Assembly (NCBI RefSeq): GCF_004364935.1
Contig: NZ_SOBT01000013.1
Coordinates: 1 to 64,000, forward strand
Origin: Panacagrimonas perspica
Lineage (GTDB): Bacteria > Pseudomonadota > Gammaproteobacteria > Nevskiales > Nevskiaceae
Reading direction: 5' to 3'
DNA: 64,000 nt
This document shows, piece after piece, positions 9,468 through 18,242 of the stretch. The translations under genes were made by a program, and so were the position numbers. The notes under the pieces were generated by a model. That model searched no databases and had not been told where the DNA came from. It worked only from the letters and a program-made list of their open reading frames with translations. Every line of letters starts with the position of its first letter. Positions within the stretch are counted from its first letter, which is position 1.

Positions 9468-9553
9468 GTTTTGCCGTCTGCACTCACTGCAATGTGGTCG
9501 CCGACGCCTGACCAGCAGATTAATTACGCGAAAACCAAGGGGTTTTTCGACAT

Positions 9554-9570
9554 TGGCACCGCCGTTGCCA
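9554..9570 (+). promoter_or_regulatory. Sigma-54 (-24/-12) promoter of algD
   Basis: TGGCAC-CGCCG-TTGCCA matches the sigma-54 consensus TGGCAC-N5-TTGC. The invariant GG and GC are 12 bp apart. Transcription should start near 9580, giving a leader of about 73 nt. Confidence 0.8.
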
Positions 9571-9652
9571 TGTGTGGTGGCGAAGGGAGGACGCAGGCCT
9601 GCACGAATACGGGCAGCCGGCGCACCCACGATCCACATCAGCGAGGGAACAC

Positions 9653-10963
9653 ATGCGCATCAGCATTTTTGGTCTGGGCTACGTCGGTGCGGTCTGCGCC
9701 GGCTGTCTGTCGGATGCAGGTCACGAGGTCATCGGCGTGGACGTATCCGCCATCAAGGTGGATCTGACCAATCGCGGCAAAGCGCCGGTCGTCGAGCCGG
9801 GTCTCGAGGCCATTCTCGAAAAGCAGGTCGCGCTGGGTCGTCTGCGCGCCACGTCGGACACCGAAGACGCCGTCCGCAGTTCGGATCTGACGATGATCTG
9901 CGTGGGCACACCGAGCCGCAAGAACGGCTCGCTCGATCTTCGCTACATCAAGAAAGTCTGCAAGGGCATCGGCGCGGCGCTGGCGAAGAAGGCGACGTAC
10001 CACACGGTCGTCGTGCGCAGCACGGTGCTGCCCGGCACCGTTCGCAAGCACGTGATTCCCCTGCTCGAGGAAGCATCGGGCAAGCGCGCGGGCGAAGACT
10101 TCGGTGTGGCGATCAATCCCGAGTTCCTGCGCGAGAGCACCGCCATCAAGGATTATCTCGAGCCGCCGATGACGGTCATCGGCGAGTTCGACGAGCGCTC
10201 CGGTGAAGCCCTGGCGTCGTTGTATGCACCGCTCGCCGCGCCGCTGATCCGTCGCTCGATCGAGATCGCGGAGATGGTGAAGTACTCGTGCAACGCGTGG
10301 CATGCCGTGAAGGTGACGTTCGCCAACGAGATCGGCGCCATCGCCAAGTCTGCGGGCGTCGACGGTCGCGCCGTCATGGAGATCGTCTGCGCCGACACCA
10401 AGCTCAACATCTCGCCCTACTACATGAAGCCGGGCTTCGCGTTCGGCGGCTCCTGCCTGCCCAAGGATCTGCGCGCACTGGTGTATCGCGCCAATCAGCT
10501 CGACGCCAACGCGCCGATGCTCAGCTCCGTCCTGCGCAGCAACAAGGAGCAGGTCGAGAAGGCCGTGGAACTGATCGCCGCGTTCGGCAAGCGCCGCATC
10601 GGCCTGCTGGGACTGAGCTTCAAGGCCGAGACCGATGACCTGCGCGAGAGCCCGCTGGTGGAACTGGCCGAGACGCTGATCGGCAAGGGCTACGAGCTGA
10701 GCATCTTCGATCGCAACGTCGACTACGCCCGCGTGCACGGCGCCAACCGCGATTACATCAACCAGAAGATCCCGCACGTCTCCTCGTTGCTGAACTCCGA
10801 TCTCGACGCCGTCATCGAGCATGCCGAAGTGATGATCGTGGGCAACCGCGACTCGCAGTTCGCCAAGGCGCTCGCCAACGTCAACGGCAGCCGTCCCACG
10901 CTCGATCTCGTCGGCTTCATGAGCGGGGTGTCGCACGGCCACACCCAGGGCATCTGCTGGTAA
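9653..10963 (+). CDS. algD: GDP-mannose 6-dehydrogenase AlgD
   Basis: This 436-residue cytoplasmic enzyme oxidises GDP-mannose to GDP-mannuronate with two NAD, the committed step of alginate synthesis. It has the same length as the Pseudomonas enzyme and nearly the same blocks: MRISIFGLGYVGAVCAGCLS (NAD-binding), VVRSTVLPGT, NPEFLRESTAIKDY, the catalytic GFAFGGSCLPKD with its Cys, GLSFKAETDDLRESPLVEL, and the terminal QGICW. ATG at 9653 gives the exact family N-terminus and follows GAGGGA. It is the first gene of the operon behind the sigma-54 promoter. UDP-glucose dehydrogenases share the fold, but the terminal sequence and neighbours exclude that. Confidence 0.97.
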   Translation: MRISIFGLGYVGAVCAGCLSDAGHEVIGVDVSAIKVDLTNRGKAPVVEPGLEAILEKQVALGRLRATSDTEDAVRSSDLTMICVGTPSRKNGSLDLRYIKKVCKGIGAALAKKATYHTVVVRSTVLPGTVRKHVIPLLEEASGKRAGEDFGVAINPEFLRESTAIKDYLEPPMTVIGEFDERSGEALASLYAPLAAPLIRRSIEIAEMVKYSCNAWHAVKVTFANEIGAIAKSAGVDGRAVMEIVCADTKLNISPYYMKPGFAFGGSCLPKDLRALVYRANQLDANAPMLSSVLRSNKEQVEKAVELIAAFGKRRIGLLGLSFKAETDDLRESPLVELAETLIGKGYELSIFDRNVDYARVHGANRDYINQKIPHVSSLLNSDLDAVIEHAEVMIVGNRDSQFAKALANVNGSRPTLDLVGFMSGVSHGHTQGICW

Positions 10964-10987
10964 GGCCGGACAAGGACTCCAGATCCC

Positions 10988-12472
10988 ATGGGCAAAGCGT
11001 TCAGTGCCGTCGCGACCTGGTCGGGCTGGCTGTTCTTCCTGGCCGCGCTGGCGACGCTGGCGGTGCTGCTGCCGGACAGTGCCTTCGACAAACGCAACGC
11101 CCACTACTGGGTCGCGCTGGGATCGATCGGGCTGTGGCGCTACACGCTCGGTGCGATTCATTTCGTGCGGGCGATGATCTTCCTGCATTACCGCTTCCCG
11201 AAGATCCGTCGTCAGACCGCGGAGCTGCAGGCCCGCGGTCTGCCGTCGGCGCCGGTGTATCTGATGGTCACGAGCTTTCGCATCGATACGACGACCTCCG
11301 CGGCGGTGTATCGCTCCGTGATCCAGGAAGCGATGGCCTGGACGGGCAAGGCGACCATCGTGGCCTCGATCGTCGAGATGGCCGACGAGCAGATGATCAA
11401 GATGCTGTGGGATCGCCACGCGCCGCCCGAGAACGTCCGTCTGCTGATCGTGCGCATTCCGGGAACGGGCAAGCGCGACGCCCTGGCCCAGGGCTTCCGC
11501 GCGATCTCGCGCGACATGCCCGAGGACGACGCGCTGGTGGCGGTCATCGACGGCGACACCGTGCTGGATCCGGGTGTGCTGTCCAAGACGGCGCCGTACT
11601 TCCGCACGCGTCCGAACATGGGTGCGCTGACCACCAACGAGTACTGCAACGTCCAGGGAAGCTACCTGATGCAGGAGTGGCACCGCCTGCGTTTCGCGCA
11701 GCGCAATCTCAACATGTGCTCGATGGCGCTGTCGCATCGTGTGCTGACGCTGACCGGTCGCATGTCGATGTTCCGCGCCAGCATCGTCACCAGCCCGGAG
11801 TTCATCCGCGATGTCGAGTTCGATCATCTCGACCACTGGCGCCTCGGCCGCTTCCGCTTCCTGACCGGCGACGACAAGTCGAGCTGGTACAGCCTGATGC
11901 GCCTGGGCTGGGATACCTGGTACGTGCCGGACGCGTCGATCACGACCGTTGAGCATCCGCCCGACAAGAACTTCGTCCGGGCCAGCCGCAAGCTGATGTT
12001 CCGCTGGTATGGAAATTCGCTGCGCCAGAACCAGCGCGCGACGCGACTGGGCTGGAAGCGTCTCGGTGGATTCACGTGGTACGTGCTGCTCGATCAGCGG
12101 ATCTCGATGTGGACGAGCCTGCTCGGCATCTCGGTGGCGCTCTGGGGTTCGCTGCTCTATGGCCCGGCCATGCTGATGGGCTACCTGCTGTGGATCGGCT
12201 GCTCGCGCTTCGTGCTCACGCTGCTGCTTGCGTTCTCCGGCCACCACATCGGTCCATCGTTCCCGACGCTTCTCTACTACAACCAGATCGTCGGCTCGCT
12301 GACGAAGATCAAGGTTTCGTTCCACCTCGACCAGCAGTCGTGGACGCGCCAGGACACCCGCCTGCGACGCGATCTCGAGCCCTGGCAGGCGCGCTTCAAC
12401 CGTTGGTCTTCTCCCGCACTGCTGGCGTCCAGCGCCTGCATCTTCGCGGCCGTTGTCGTGAGCGTGATCTGA
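10988..12472 (+). CDS. alg8: Alginate polymerase catalytic subunit Alg8
   Basis: This is a 494-residue inner-membrane family 2 glycosyltransferase of the same length as Pseudomonas Alg8. Two N-terminal TM helices (about 10-28 and 40-62) precede the cytoplasmic domain, which has DGD at 188-190, TGDDKS with Asp295-Asp296-Lys297, and LRQNQRATR in place of QxxRW. Further TM helices follow (about 365-420 and 470-494). It polymerises mannuronate from GDP-mannuronate while threading the chain through the membrane. Partner Alg44 is encoded next and supplies c-di-GMP control. Confidence 0.96.
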   Translation: MGKAFSAVATWSGWLFFLAALATLAVLLPDSAFDKRNAHYWVALGSIGLWRYTLGAIHFVRAMIFLHYRFPKIRRQTAELQARGLPSAPVYLMVTSFRIDTTTSAAVYRSVIQEAMAWTGKATIVASIVEMADEQMIKMLWDRHAPPENVRLLIVRIPGTGKRDALAQGFRAISRDMPEDDALVAVIDGDTVLDPGVLSKTAPYFRTRPNMGALTTNEYCNVQGSYLMQEWHRLRFAQRNLNMCSMALSHRVLTLTGRMSMFRASIVTSPEFIRDVEFDHLDHWRLGRFRFLTGDDKSSWYSLMRLGWDTWYVPDASITTVEHPPDKNFVRASRKLMFRWYGNSLRQNQRATRLGWKRLGGFTWYVLLDQRISMWTSLLGISVALWGSLLYGPAMLMGYLLWIGCSRFVLTLLLAFSGHHIGPSFPTLLYYNQIVGSLTKIKVSFHLDQQSWTRQDTRLRRDLEPWQARFNRWSSPALLASSACIFAAVVVSVI

Positions 12473-12497
12473 CCCGATTCGATCCGAGGAATTAGCA

Positions 12498-13688
12498 ATG
12501 AACAGTCGTACCGTCACCGCTGCGAACCTGGTCCATGAATCCGAAACGCAGCGGCAGCACGTCCGCGCCAAGGTCCCCGGCCTGCTCGAAGTCGCGCTGC
12601 CCGGAGGCGTCAGGAACTTCCGCCTCTGCGATCTATCGGGAGGAGGTCTGGCCTTCGAGCCCAAAGGACACCCGTTCCAGGTGGGCGACCATCACGCGGG
12701 CCGCATCCATCTCAAGCTGGAGACCATCAGCGTCACGGTCCCGGTGCGTTTCGACGTGCGCTCGGTGAATGCCGCCGATGGCCGCGTCGGCGTGCGGTTC
12801 GAGCAACTCGATCCCACGGCGATGTCCACGCTGCGCCGCGTGATCGCAGGCTTCCTCGGCGGCGAACTGATTGGCGCCGGCGAGTTGATGCACACGCTGT
12901 CGCGCAACAATTTCACGCAGCCGCGCAGCCCCAAGGAAGCCGTCCAGCACCGCGGCTTCGCCTCGAAGGCCCGGGCCTTCGCTCAGACCTCGCTGATCCT
13001 GGTGATCGGCGCAGGCGCTCTGCTTTACACCGGTCATCGCGTGACCGAGAAGCTGTTCGGCGCCAACTCCTCGGCGGCCCGCGTCAGCGGTCCGCGCTTC
13101 CAGGTGGAGATGCCGCGTGACGGCGTCTTCCGCAGCCTGGTCCCGGAAGACGGCATCGTGAAGAAAGGCAGTCCGATCGGCTCGTTCGAGACCTCGATGT
13201 TCGGCCTGGTGAACATGCAGGCGCTGGAAGCGCAGCTCACGCCCGAGGAAGTCGCCCAGCTGCTCGGACGCGAGATCAAGGGCACCGTGACCAGCCCCTG
13301 CGACTGCCGCGTCACCGCCACGTACGCGGCGGACGGACAGTTCGTCGGCAAGGGTCAGCAGATCGCCGACCTCGCGCCGCTCGAATTCGAACCCTACGTC
13401 GTCGCCCGCTTCGGCTTCCGCGAAGCCGAGCAGCTGTTGCCCGGCACGCCGGTCAAGTTGCGCATCAACGGCGATCCGCTGGCGCGCACCGGTCACGTGA
13501 CGCAGCTGCGCCACGACGGCGATCCCGATGCCCTGAGCCAGGACGTCGTCGTGATGATCAAGCCCGAAGAGCCGTTGTCGATGGACCTGATGAGCCGTCC
13601 GGCCGAAGTCAGCGCTGCCGGAAATTCCTGGCTGTCCGCGGAGGGCCTCACCCCTTTTTCTTCGGCCCGCGCTGAGGCCAAGCCTTGA
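12498..13688 (+). CDS. alg44: Alginate c-di-GMP receptor Alg44
   Basis: This 396-residue protein has an N-terminal cytoplasmic PilZ domain with the c-di-GMP ligands Arg19 and Arg23 (QRQHVR) and Asp45/Ser47 (DLSGGGLAF). One TM helix follows (about 160-178, SLILVIGAGALLYTG), then a periplasmic HlyD-like domain (GTVTSPCDCRVTATYAADGQ). It binds c-di-GMP and switches on Alg8, and the periplasmic part may link to AlgK/AlgX. CGAGGA lies 7 nt before the ATG. The stop overlaps the algK start (TTGA). Confidence 0.95.
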   Translation: MNSRTVTAANLVHESETQRQHVRAKVPGLLEVALPGGVRNFRLCDLSGGGLAFEPKGHPFQVGDHHAGRIHLKLETISVTVPVRFDVRSVNAADGRVGVRFEQLDPTAMSTLRRVIAGFLGGELIGAGELMHTLSRNNFTQPRSPKEAVQHRGFASKARAFAQTSLILVIGAGALLYTGHRVTEKLFGANSSAARVSGPRFQVEMPRDGVFRSLVPEDGIVKKGSPIGSFETSMFGLVNMQALEAQLTPEEVAQLLGREIKGTVTSPCDCRVTATYAADGQFVGKGQQIADLAPLEFEPYVVARFGFREAEQLLPGTPVKLRINGDPLARTGHVTQLRHDGDPDALSQDVVVMIKPEEPLSMDLMSRPAEVSAAGNSWLSAEGLTPFSSARAEAKP

Positions 13689-15079
13689 AATCGGCGCTGC
13701 CCGCGTTCGCCCTGGCGGGATGCGCTGCGCTGGCCGCGACGTCGGCGTGGGCGCTGCCGGATCTGGCGCGCGGTCGCGCGGCGGCGGACCGGGGTGACGT
13801 CACGGCGGCCGAGGCGGATCTGGTTCCGCTGGCCGAACGCGGGTACCTCGAAGCGCAGACGCGGCTTGCGCGACTGTACGGATCGCAGGACACGCCGGAG
13901 AGCATCTCCAAGTCCGTCGAGTGGGCGCGCCTTGCGTCCGAGCAGGATCCGGCGATGCGTACCGTGCTCGCGCGCGGCCTGATGCGCATGGGCCCGGCGG
14001 GCGATCCCGCCGAGATCGACCAGCTGCTGCAGGAACTGGTCTCCGACAACGACACTGCGGCGCGACCGCTGCAGCTGCGGCTTTATCGGGAACTGCCGCA
14101 GCTCGCCGACCGGCAGAAGGTCGCGGTGCTGGCGCAGACCGTCGCGGCGAGTCCGATCGTCGAGGAGCGCGCCGAGGCCATCGCCTGGTATCGCGCCAAC
14201 CGCGAAGCCGATCCGGGCTACGAGAACGCACTGGTCACGATGTGCGAGAAGGATCGCAAGCAGGTCGAGGAATGCTACGCGGATCTGTCGCGCTACTTCC
14301 GCAAGACCAATGACGCCGAAGGCCAGAAGCGCCTGCGCAAGGAACTGGTCGAGCGATTCGAGGGCGGGAAGGTCTCGGACGTCGCGATCGAGCGCGTGGC
14401 TCGAAACCTCTCCGCCGACGATCAGGGAGGCAAGGCAGACGTGCCCGCCGCGTACGCCCTGTTCATGAAGATCAAGAATCCGTCTCCGACCGTCACCGCA
14501 CGCAAGGCCCGACTGCTGATCCAGCAGCCCGCCCTCGATCCGGGTGCGAAGCCCGAGGAGATGCTGAGGGATGCGTACGCCAAGGGCTCGCTCGAGGCGG
14601 CGCTGCAGCTCGGTCGCATGTACATGGACGAGGTGAATCCTTCTGCCGACGCCACGGAAGCAGCGCGCCTGCTCAACGAGGCGCTTCCGGCATTCCCGTC
14701 GGCCCACGTCTGGATCGGACGCCTGTACGAGCGCGGCTATTACGGACTGCCCGAACCGAAGAAAGCGCTCGAGCATTACCTGGCGGCAGCACGAGTGGGC
14801 AATCCGAACGCGGATTACGCACTGGCACGCATGTACACCGTCAATCGCGGCGTCAAGGTCGACCCGGTGCTCGCGTACAGCTTCGCGAGCATCGCCGAAA
14901 GCGCCGGGCATGTCGGCGCAGCGGAAATCACGACGCAGCTGAGATCGACGATGACGCCGCAGCAGTTGGCGCGTGCCCAGCAGATCGCCCACGCAGAAAC
15001 AGCCGCGCGCCAGGCTGCGCTGGCACTGCCGCAAACCGACGCGGCGCGTGTGGCCGCTGTAGGGGAGAAGAATCCATGA
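13685..15079 (+). CDS. algK: Alginate export scaffold AlgK
   Basis: This 464-residue periplasmic protein is made of TPR/SEL1-like helical repeats, for example EGRLYERGYYGLPEPKKALE-type and YALARMYTVNRGVKVDP-type units. AlgK is an outer-membrane lipoprotein that helps assemble the AlgE pore and bridges to the synthase. The N-terminus MKSALPAFALAGC offers a lipobox with Cys13 but is short; a signal-peptidase I site after SAWA is an alternative. The start is TTG at 13685, inside the alg44 stop, with TGAGG about 7 nt upstream. Coupling on both sides (ATGA with algE) supports one operon. Confidence 0.9.
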   Translation: MKSALPAFALAGCAALAATSAWALPDLARGRAAADRGDVTAAEADLVPLAERGYLEAQTRLARLYGSQDTPESISKSVEWARLASEQDPAMRTVLARGLMRMGPAGDPAEIDQLLQELVSDNDTAARPLQLRLYRELPQLADRQKVAVLAQTVAASPIVEERAEAIAWYRANREADPGYENALVTMCEKDRKQVEECYADLSRYFRKTNDAEGQKRLRKELVERFEGGKVSDVAIERVARNLSADDQGGKADVPAAYALFMKIKNPSPTVTARKARLLIQQPALDPGAKPEEMLRDAYAKGSLEAALQLGRMYMDEVNPSADATEAARLLNEALPAFPSAHVWIGRLYERGYYGLPEPKKALEHYLAAARVGNPNADYALARMYTVNRGVKVDPVLAYSFASIAESAGHVGAAEITTQLRSTMTPQQLARAQQIAHAETAARQAALALPQTDAARVAAVGEKNP

Positions 15080-16641
15080 AGAACAACAAGAAGAAGCTCG
15101 CCGTATTCGCTGCCGCGATGTTCGCGGCGCCCGCTGCGGTTCCGGCCGATCCGGCGCTCGTGGCGCCGGGAGATCCCGTCGCGCCCGCCGAACCGGCGCC
15201 CATCGAATCGACCGGGGCCGAGCCTGCGCCCGTCGACGCGGTGGTGTCCGAATCCGTCGCCGATCCCGCGCCCGCCGATCCGCTGCCAGCCGGCACGGTG
15301 CCTGCCGGCTGGCAGACCGAGCTGCGCGTGGGAACCGGCCTGTTCGCGGAAGGCGAGCGCGATCTTGGACTGGGCCTCGCCGAAGAGACGACCGAAGGCT
15401 TCGCCGACGTGCAAGGCACGGTGTACTGGAATTCCGGTGAAAACTGGGCGGCGCTGACCCGCGCCCAGGTGTTCGCGCCCACCGGCGAACTGGTGGTCAC
15501 CGACGAAGATCAGCCGCGCGACAGCAAGTCGTTCGCGCGTCTTCGCGAGGCCTGGGTCGAGTATCGCGGCCTGACGAGCTATCCGGGTGAGTCGATGCGC
15601 GTGGGCCTGCAGCGGCTGCGCGACCCGGACGGACAGTGGTTCGACCAGAACATCGAAGCGGTCCGCTGGATGTTCGACACCACGCTGTTGCAAGCGGACG
15701 TCGGCGCGGCCGAGTCCTTCATCACCTGGCGTTCCGACGGTTCCGATCCGCGATCGAATGTTCGCGATCGCACCTATGTCTTCGGACGGCTGGGCACGCA
15801 GTGGACGCAGAGCCAGTTCGTCGGCGCCCGTGCGATCCACGCCTTCGATCACGCGGATCCCGAAGAGGAAGTGCTGTCGGAGGAACGTGATCCGAAGCTG
15901 GCCGACCGCAATCTCACGTGGATCGACGTCTACGCGCACAACGGCTACTACGATTCGAACGGCAAGCCCGGCATCTCGTACTGGGCGGATTTCAGCGCGC
16001 TCGTCGGTGATCGCAAGGACTACACGCCGTCCACCGATCCACTGACGCCGGCGTCCACCGAGAAGACCGACGTGCGCGCCTGGGCCACGGACCTGGGCCT
16101 GCGCTGGCGGCTGCCGACGACGTTCCCGCTGCAGATCGGCGGCAACTACGCGTTCGGCTCGGGCAGCGAGGACGGTGACACCGAGCACCGCTACGAGCAG
16201 ACCGGCCTGCACAGCAACCAGTCGCGCTTCACCGGCACGCGCAGCCAGGTCTATCGCTACAACGGTGCGCTGCAGGCCGAACTGACCAATCTGCACGTGG
16301 GCACCGTGTACCTGTCGATCCCGCACGATCGCTGGGATGCGAGCCTGATCTACAGCAAGTTCGCGCGTCAGCACGCCAATGATCCGATCGTCGCCGATGG
16401 CCTGAGCATTCAGCCCGAGCCCGGCCGCAAGGCGCTCGGCGACGGCGTCGATCTGGCGCTGGCGTACTACTTCGCCAATCCGGTGGGTCGCGGGCGCAGC
16501 ACCGTCACCGCCACGCAGGAAGACGACAACTTGCGCTCGAACATCCGCCTGCGCGCGTCCGCGTTCGATCCGGATGCGGCGTTCCCCGATGGCGCGGATC
16601 CGAAGTACCTGGTGCGGCTGGAGCTCACGCTGTGGTTCTGA
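15076..16641 (+). CDS. algE: Alginate outer-membrane porin AlgE
   Basis: This 521-residue protein has a Lys-rich signal peptide (MKNNKKKLAVFAAAMFAAP) and a C-terminal barrel with the terminal aromatic signature LVRLELTLWF. Internal blocks such as REAWVEYRGLTSYPGESMRVGLQRLRD and QWFDQNIEAVRW-type segments are typical of the family's 18-strand alginate exporter. Between signal and barrel, about residues 22-75 form a Pro/Ala/Glu-rich low-complexity linker (VAPGDPVAPAEPAPIE), which makes the protein longer than the Pseudomonas one. It secretes alginate with AlgK. The start overlaps algK by ATGA. Confidence 0.93.
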   Translation: MKNNKKKLAVFAAAMFAAPAAVPADPALVAPGDPVAPAEPAPIESTGAEPAPVDAVVSESVADPAPADPLPAGTVPAGWQTELRVGTGLFAEGERDLGLGLAEETTEGFADVQGTVYWNSGENWAALTRAQVFAPTGELVVTDEDQPRDSKSFARLREAWVEYRGLTSYPGESMRVGLQRLRDPDGQWFDQNIEAVRWMFDTTLLQADVGAAESFITWRSDGSDPRSNVRDRTYVFGRLGTQWTQSQFVGARAIHAFDHADPEEEVLSEERDPKLADRNLTWIDVYAHNGYYDSNGKPGISYWADFSALVGDRKDYTPSTDPLTPASTEKTDVRAWATDLGLRWRLPTTFPLQIGGNYAFGSGSEDGDTEHRYEQTGLHSNQSRFTGTRSQVYRYNGALQAELTNLHVGTVYLSIPHDRWDASLIYSKFARQHANDPIVADGLSIQPEPGRKALGDGVDLALAYYFANPVGRGRSTVTATQEDDNLRSNIRLRASAFDPDAAFPDGADPKYLVRLELTLWF

Positions 16642-18230
16642 GCCGAAGCCTGCCGCTCGCGCTGCGCCGCGTGCTGGTGCTCTTCCTGCTGCCGGCGAGC
16701 ATGGCCCTGGCAACCGCAGCCAAGCCCAAGCCCTCCGACGACGGCATCGACGATGAGGCGGGCCTCAAGGCGCCGCCGCAGGTGGGCAAGTACATCGTGC
16801 GCGAGGCGTCGCTCGAAGGGCTCGCCGTTCCGACACCGAAGCTCCCGGACCTGGCGCCGTTCACCGCCGAGGCGGTCAACGCCAAGATCAAGACCAAGCC
16901 TGCCGGGCACATCCGTTACGAGCGTCTGGTCGAGGCGGTGGAACTGACGGAGTTCACGGGCAGCGACGGACGCATCGTCGAGTGGGCAGCGCGCCAGCCC
17001 TCCAATCCTCGCGCGATCGTCATCGATGGCGGCTACATGACGCCGCACGATCTGGCCAAGGCGCTGCCCAAGGAGCACTTCGAGGAGACCTCGGAAGGCG
17101 TCTTCGTGCTGCGTATGCCGCTGATCGTCGCGCACGGTGCAACGCTGCACATCGACAGCAAGACGCGCGAGTTCCGGATGTCCGAGGAGCGCGGCGCGTT
17201 CCTCGTCAACGACGGCAAGCTCTTCATCACGCAGAGCGCGTTGCTGGCCTGGCGCGAAAAGGCCAACGGCCCGGCGACGTTCCGCGACGCGGCGCAGTTC
17301 CGGCCGTTCCTGCTTTCCTGGGGCGGCACCGAGACCTACATCGTCGGCAGCAAGGTCAATCATCTGGGTTATGCGAAGAGCAAGTCCTACGGCATCTCGA
17401 TTTCGCAATACAGCCCGTCGATTGCGGATCGCATGAAGCGCTCGCATCCGACTGGATGGCTCATCGACTCGGAGTTCCACGACAACTGGTACGGCTTCTA
17501 CTGCTACGAGGCCGATGATGTCGTCATCGCACGCAACGTCTACCGCGAGAACATCCTGTACGGCATCGATCCGCATGATCGGTCGCGACGCCTGATCATC
17601 GCGGAGAACGACGCGTACGGAACCAGGAAGAAGCACGGCATCATCGTGTCGCGCGAGGTCAACGACAGCTGGATCTTCCGCAACCGCAGCCACGCCAACG
17701 CGCTGTCCGGCATCGTGCTCGACCGCTCGAGCGTCAACAACATCGTGGCCGACAACACCACGTTCGGAAACGAGTCGGACGGCATCACGATCTACGAGAG
17801 CAGCGACAACCTGCTGCTGAACAACCACAGCGTCGGCAACAAACGCCACGGCATCCGTGTGCGCAACAGCATGCGCCTGCGCCTGTACAACAACCGCTGC
17901 ATCGGCAACGGATCCAACGGCGTCTACGGTCACATCAAGGATCTGACGGGAACCGATCGCGATCTTGCGCTCGACCCGTTCCAGCAGAACGTCTCGCTGG
18001 TCGTCGTCGGCGGACAGCTGACGCACAACCGCAGCGGTCCGGTGGCCATCGACAGCCCGCTGAGCCTGGAGCTCTACGACGTCAACCTGCTGGCGCCGAC
18101 CAAATCGGTCGGCTTGAAGATGGTCGGCATCCTGGGCGAGCTGCAGGCCGAAGTACTGGATCTGCTCGTGCGCAAGCGTGTGCCCGTCGTCATCGAACCG
18201 GCCACCGGCGCCGGTCGTGAAGGAACCTGA
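16632..18230 (+). CDS. algG: Mannuronan C5-epimerase AlgG
   Basis: This 532-residue periplasmic enzyme converts some D-mannuronate residues to L-guluronate in the polymer. GTG at 16632 overlaps the algE end by 10 nt and gives a signal peptide (LRRVLVLFLLPASMALATA). The C-terminal half is a right-handed parallel beta-helix (CASH/NosD repeats: GIDPHDRS, HGIIVSREVNDSW, SGIVLDRSSVNN, DGITIYESSDN). The catalytic DPHD motif is Asp313-Pro-His315-Asp316. The N-terminal half resembles the Pseudomonas AlgG lead domain. The protein also protects alginate from AlgL during transit. Confidence 0.95.
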   Translation: MVLSRSLPLALRRVLVLFLLPASMALATAAKPKPSDDGIDDEAGLKAPPQVGKYIVREASLEGLAVPTPKLPDLAPFTAEAVNAKIKTKPAGHIRYERLVEAVELTEFTGSDGRIVEWAARQPSNPRAIVIDGGYMTPHDLAKALPKEHFEETSEGVFVLRMPLIVAHGATLHIDSKTREFRMSEERGAFLVNDGKLFITQSALLAWREKANGPATFRDAAQFRPFLLSWGGTETYIVGSKVNHLGYAKSKSYGISISQYSPSIADRMKRSHPTGWLIDSEFHDNWYGFYCYEADDVVIARNVYRENILYGIDPHDRSRRLIIAENDAYGTRKKHGIIVSREVNDSWIFRNRSHANALSGIVLDRSSVNNIVADNTTFGNESDGITIYESSDNLLLNNHSVGNKRHGIRVRNSMRLRLYNNRCIGNGSNGVYGHIKDLTGTDRDLALDPFQQNVSLVVVGGQLTHNRSGPVAIDSPLSLELYDVNLLAPTKSVGLKMVGILGELQAEVLDLLVRKRVPVVIEPATGAGREGT

Positions 18231-18242
18231 GGGAATTCGAGC

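Larger units (their letters stand above)
9110..9652. promoter_or_regulatory. Divergent glrK-algD control region
   Basis: These 543 bp contain no convincing gene; the local reading frames lack family features. They hold two exact TGTC-N10-GACA boxes (9232-9249 and 9450-9467), an exact IHF-type WATCAA-N4-TTR site (9417-9429) and a -24/-12 promoter (9554-9570) facing algD. The algD leader would be about 73 nt, ending in GAGGGA before the ATG. No clear sigma-70 promoter was found for glrK. The stretch around 9500-9550 is AT-richer than its surroundings. Confidence 0.7.

Noticed and set aside
9638-12664. A frame of about 1000 codons on the minus strand opposite algD, alg8 and part of alg44
   Set aside because: High G+C leaves long antisense frames open. 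The translation is low-complexity Arg/Ala/His-rich with no family motif, while the plus strand encodes unmistakable alginate proteins.
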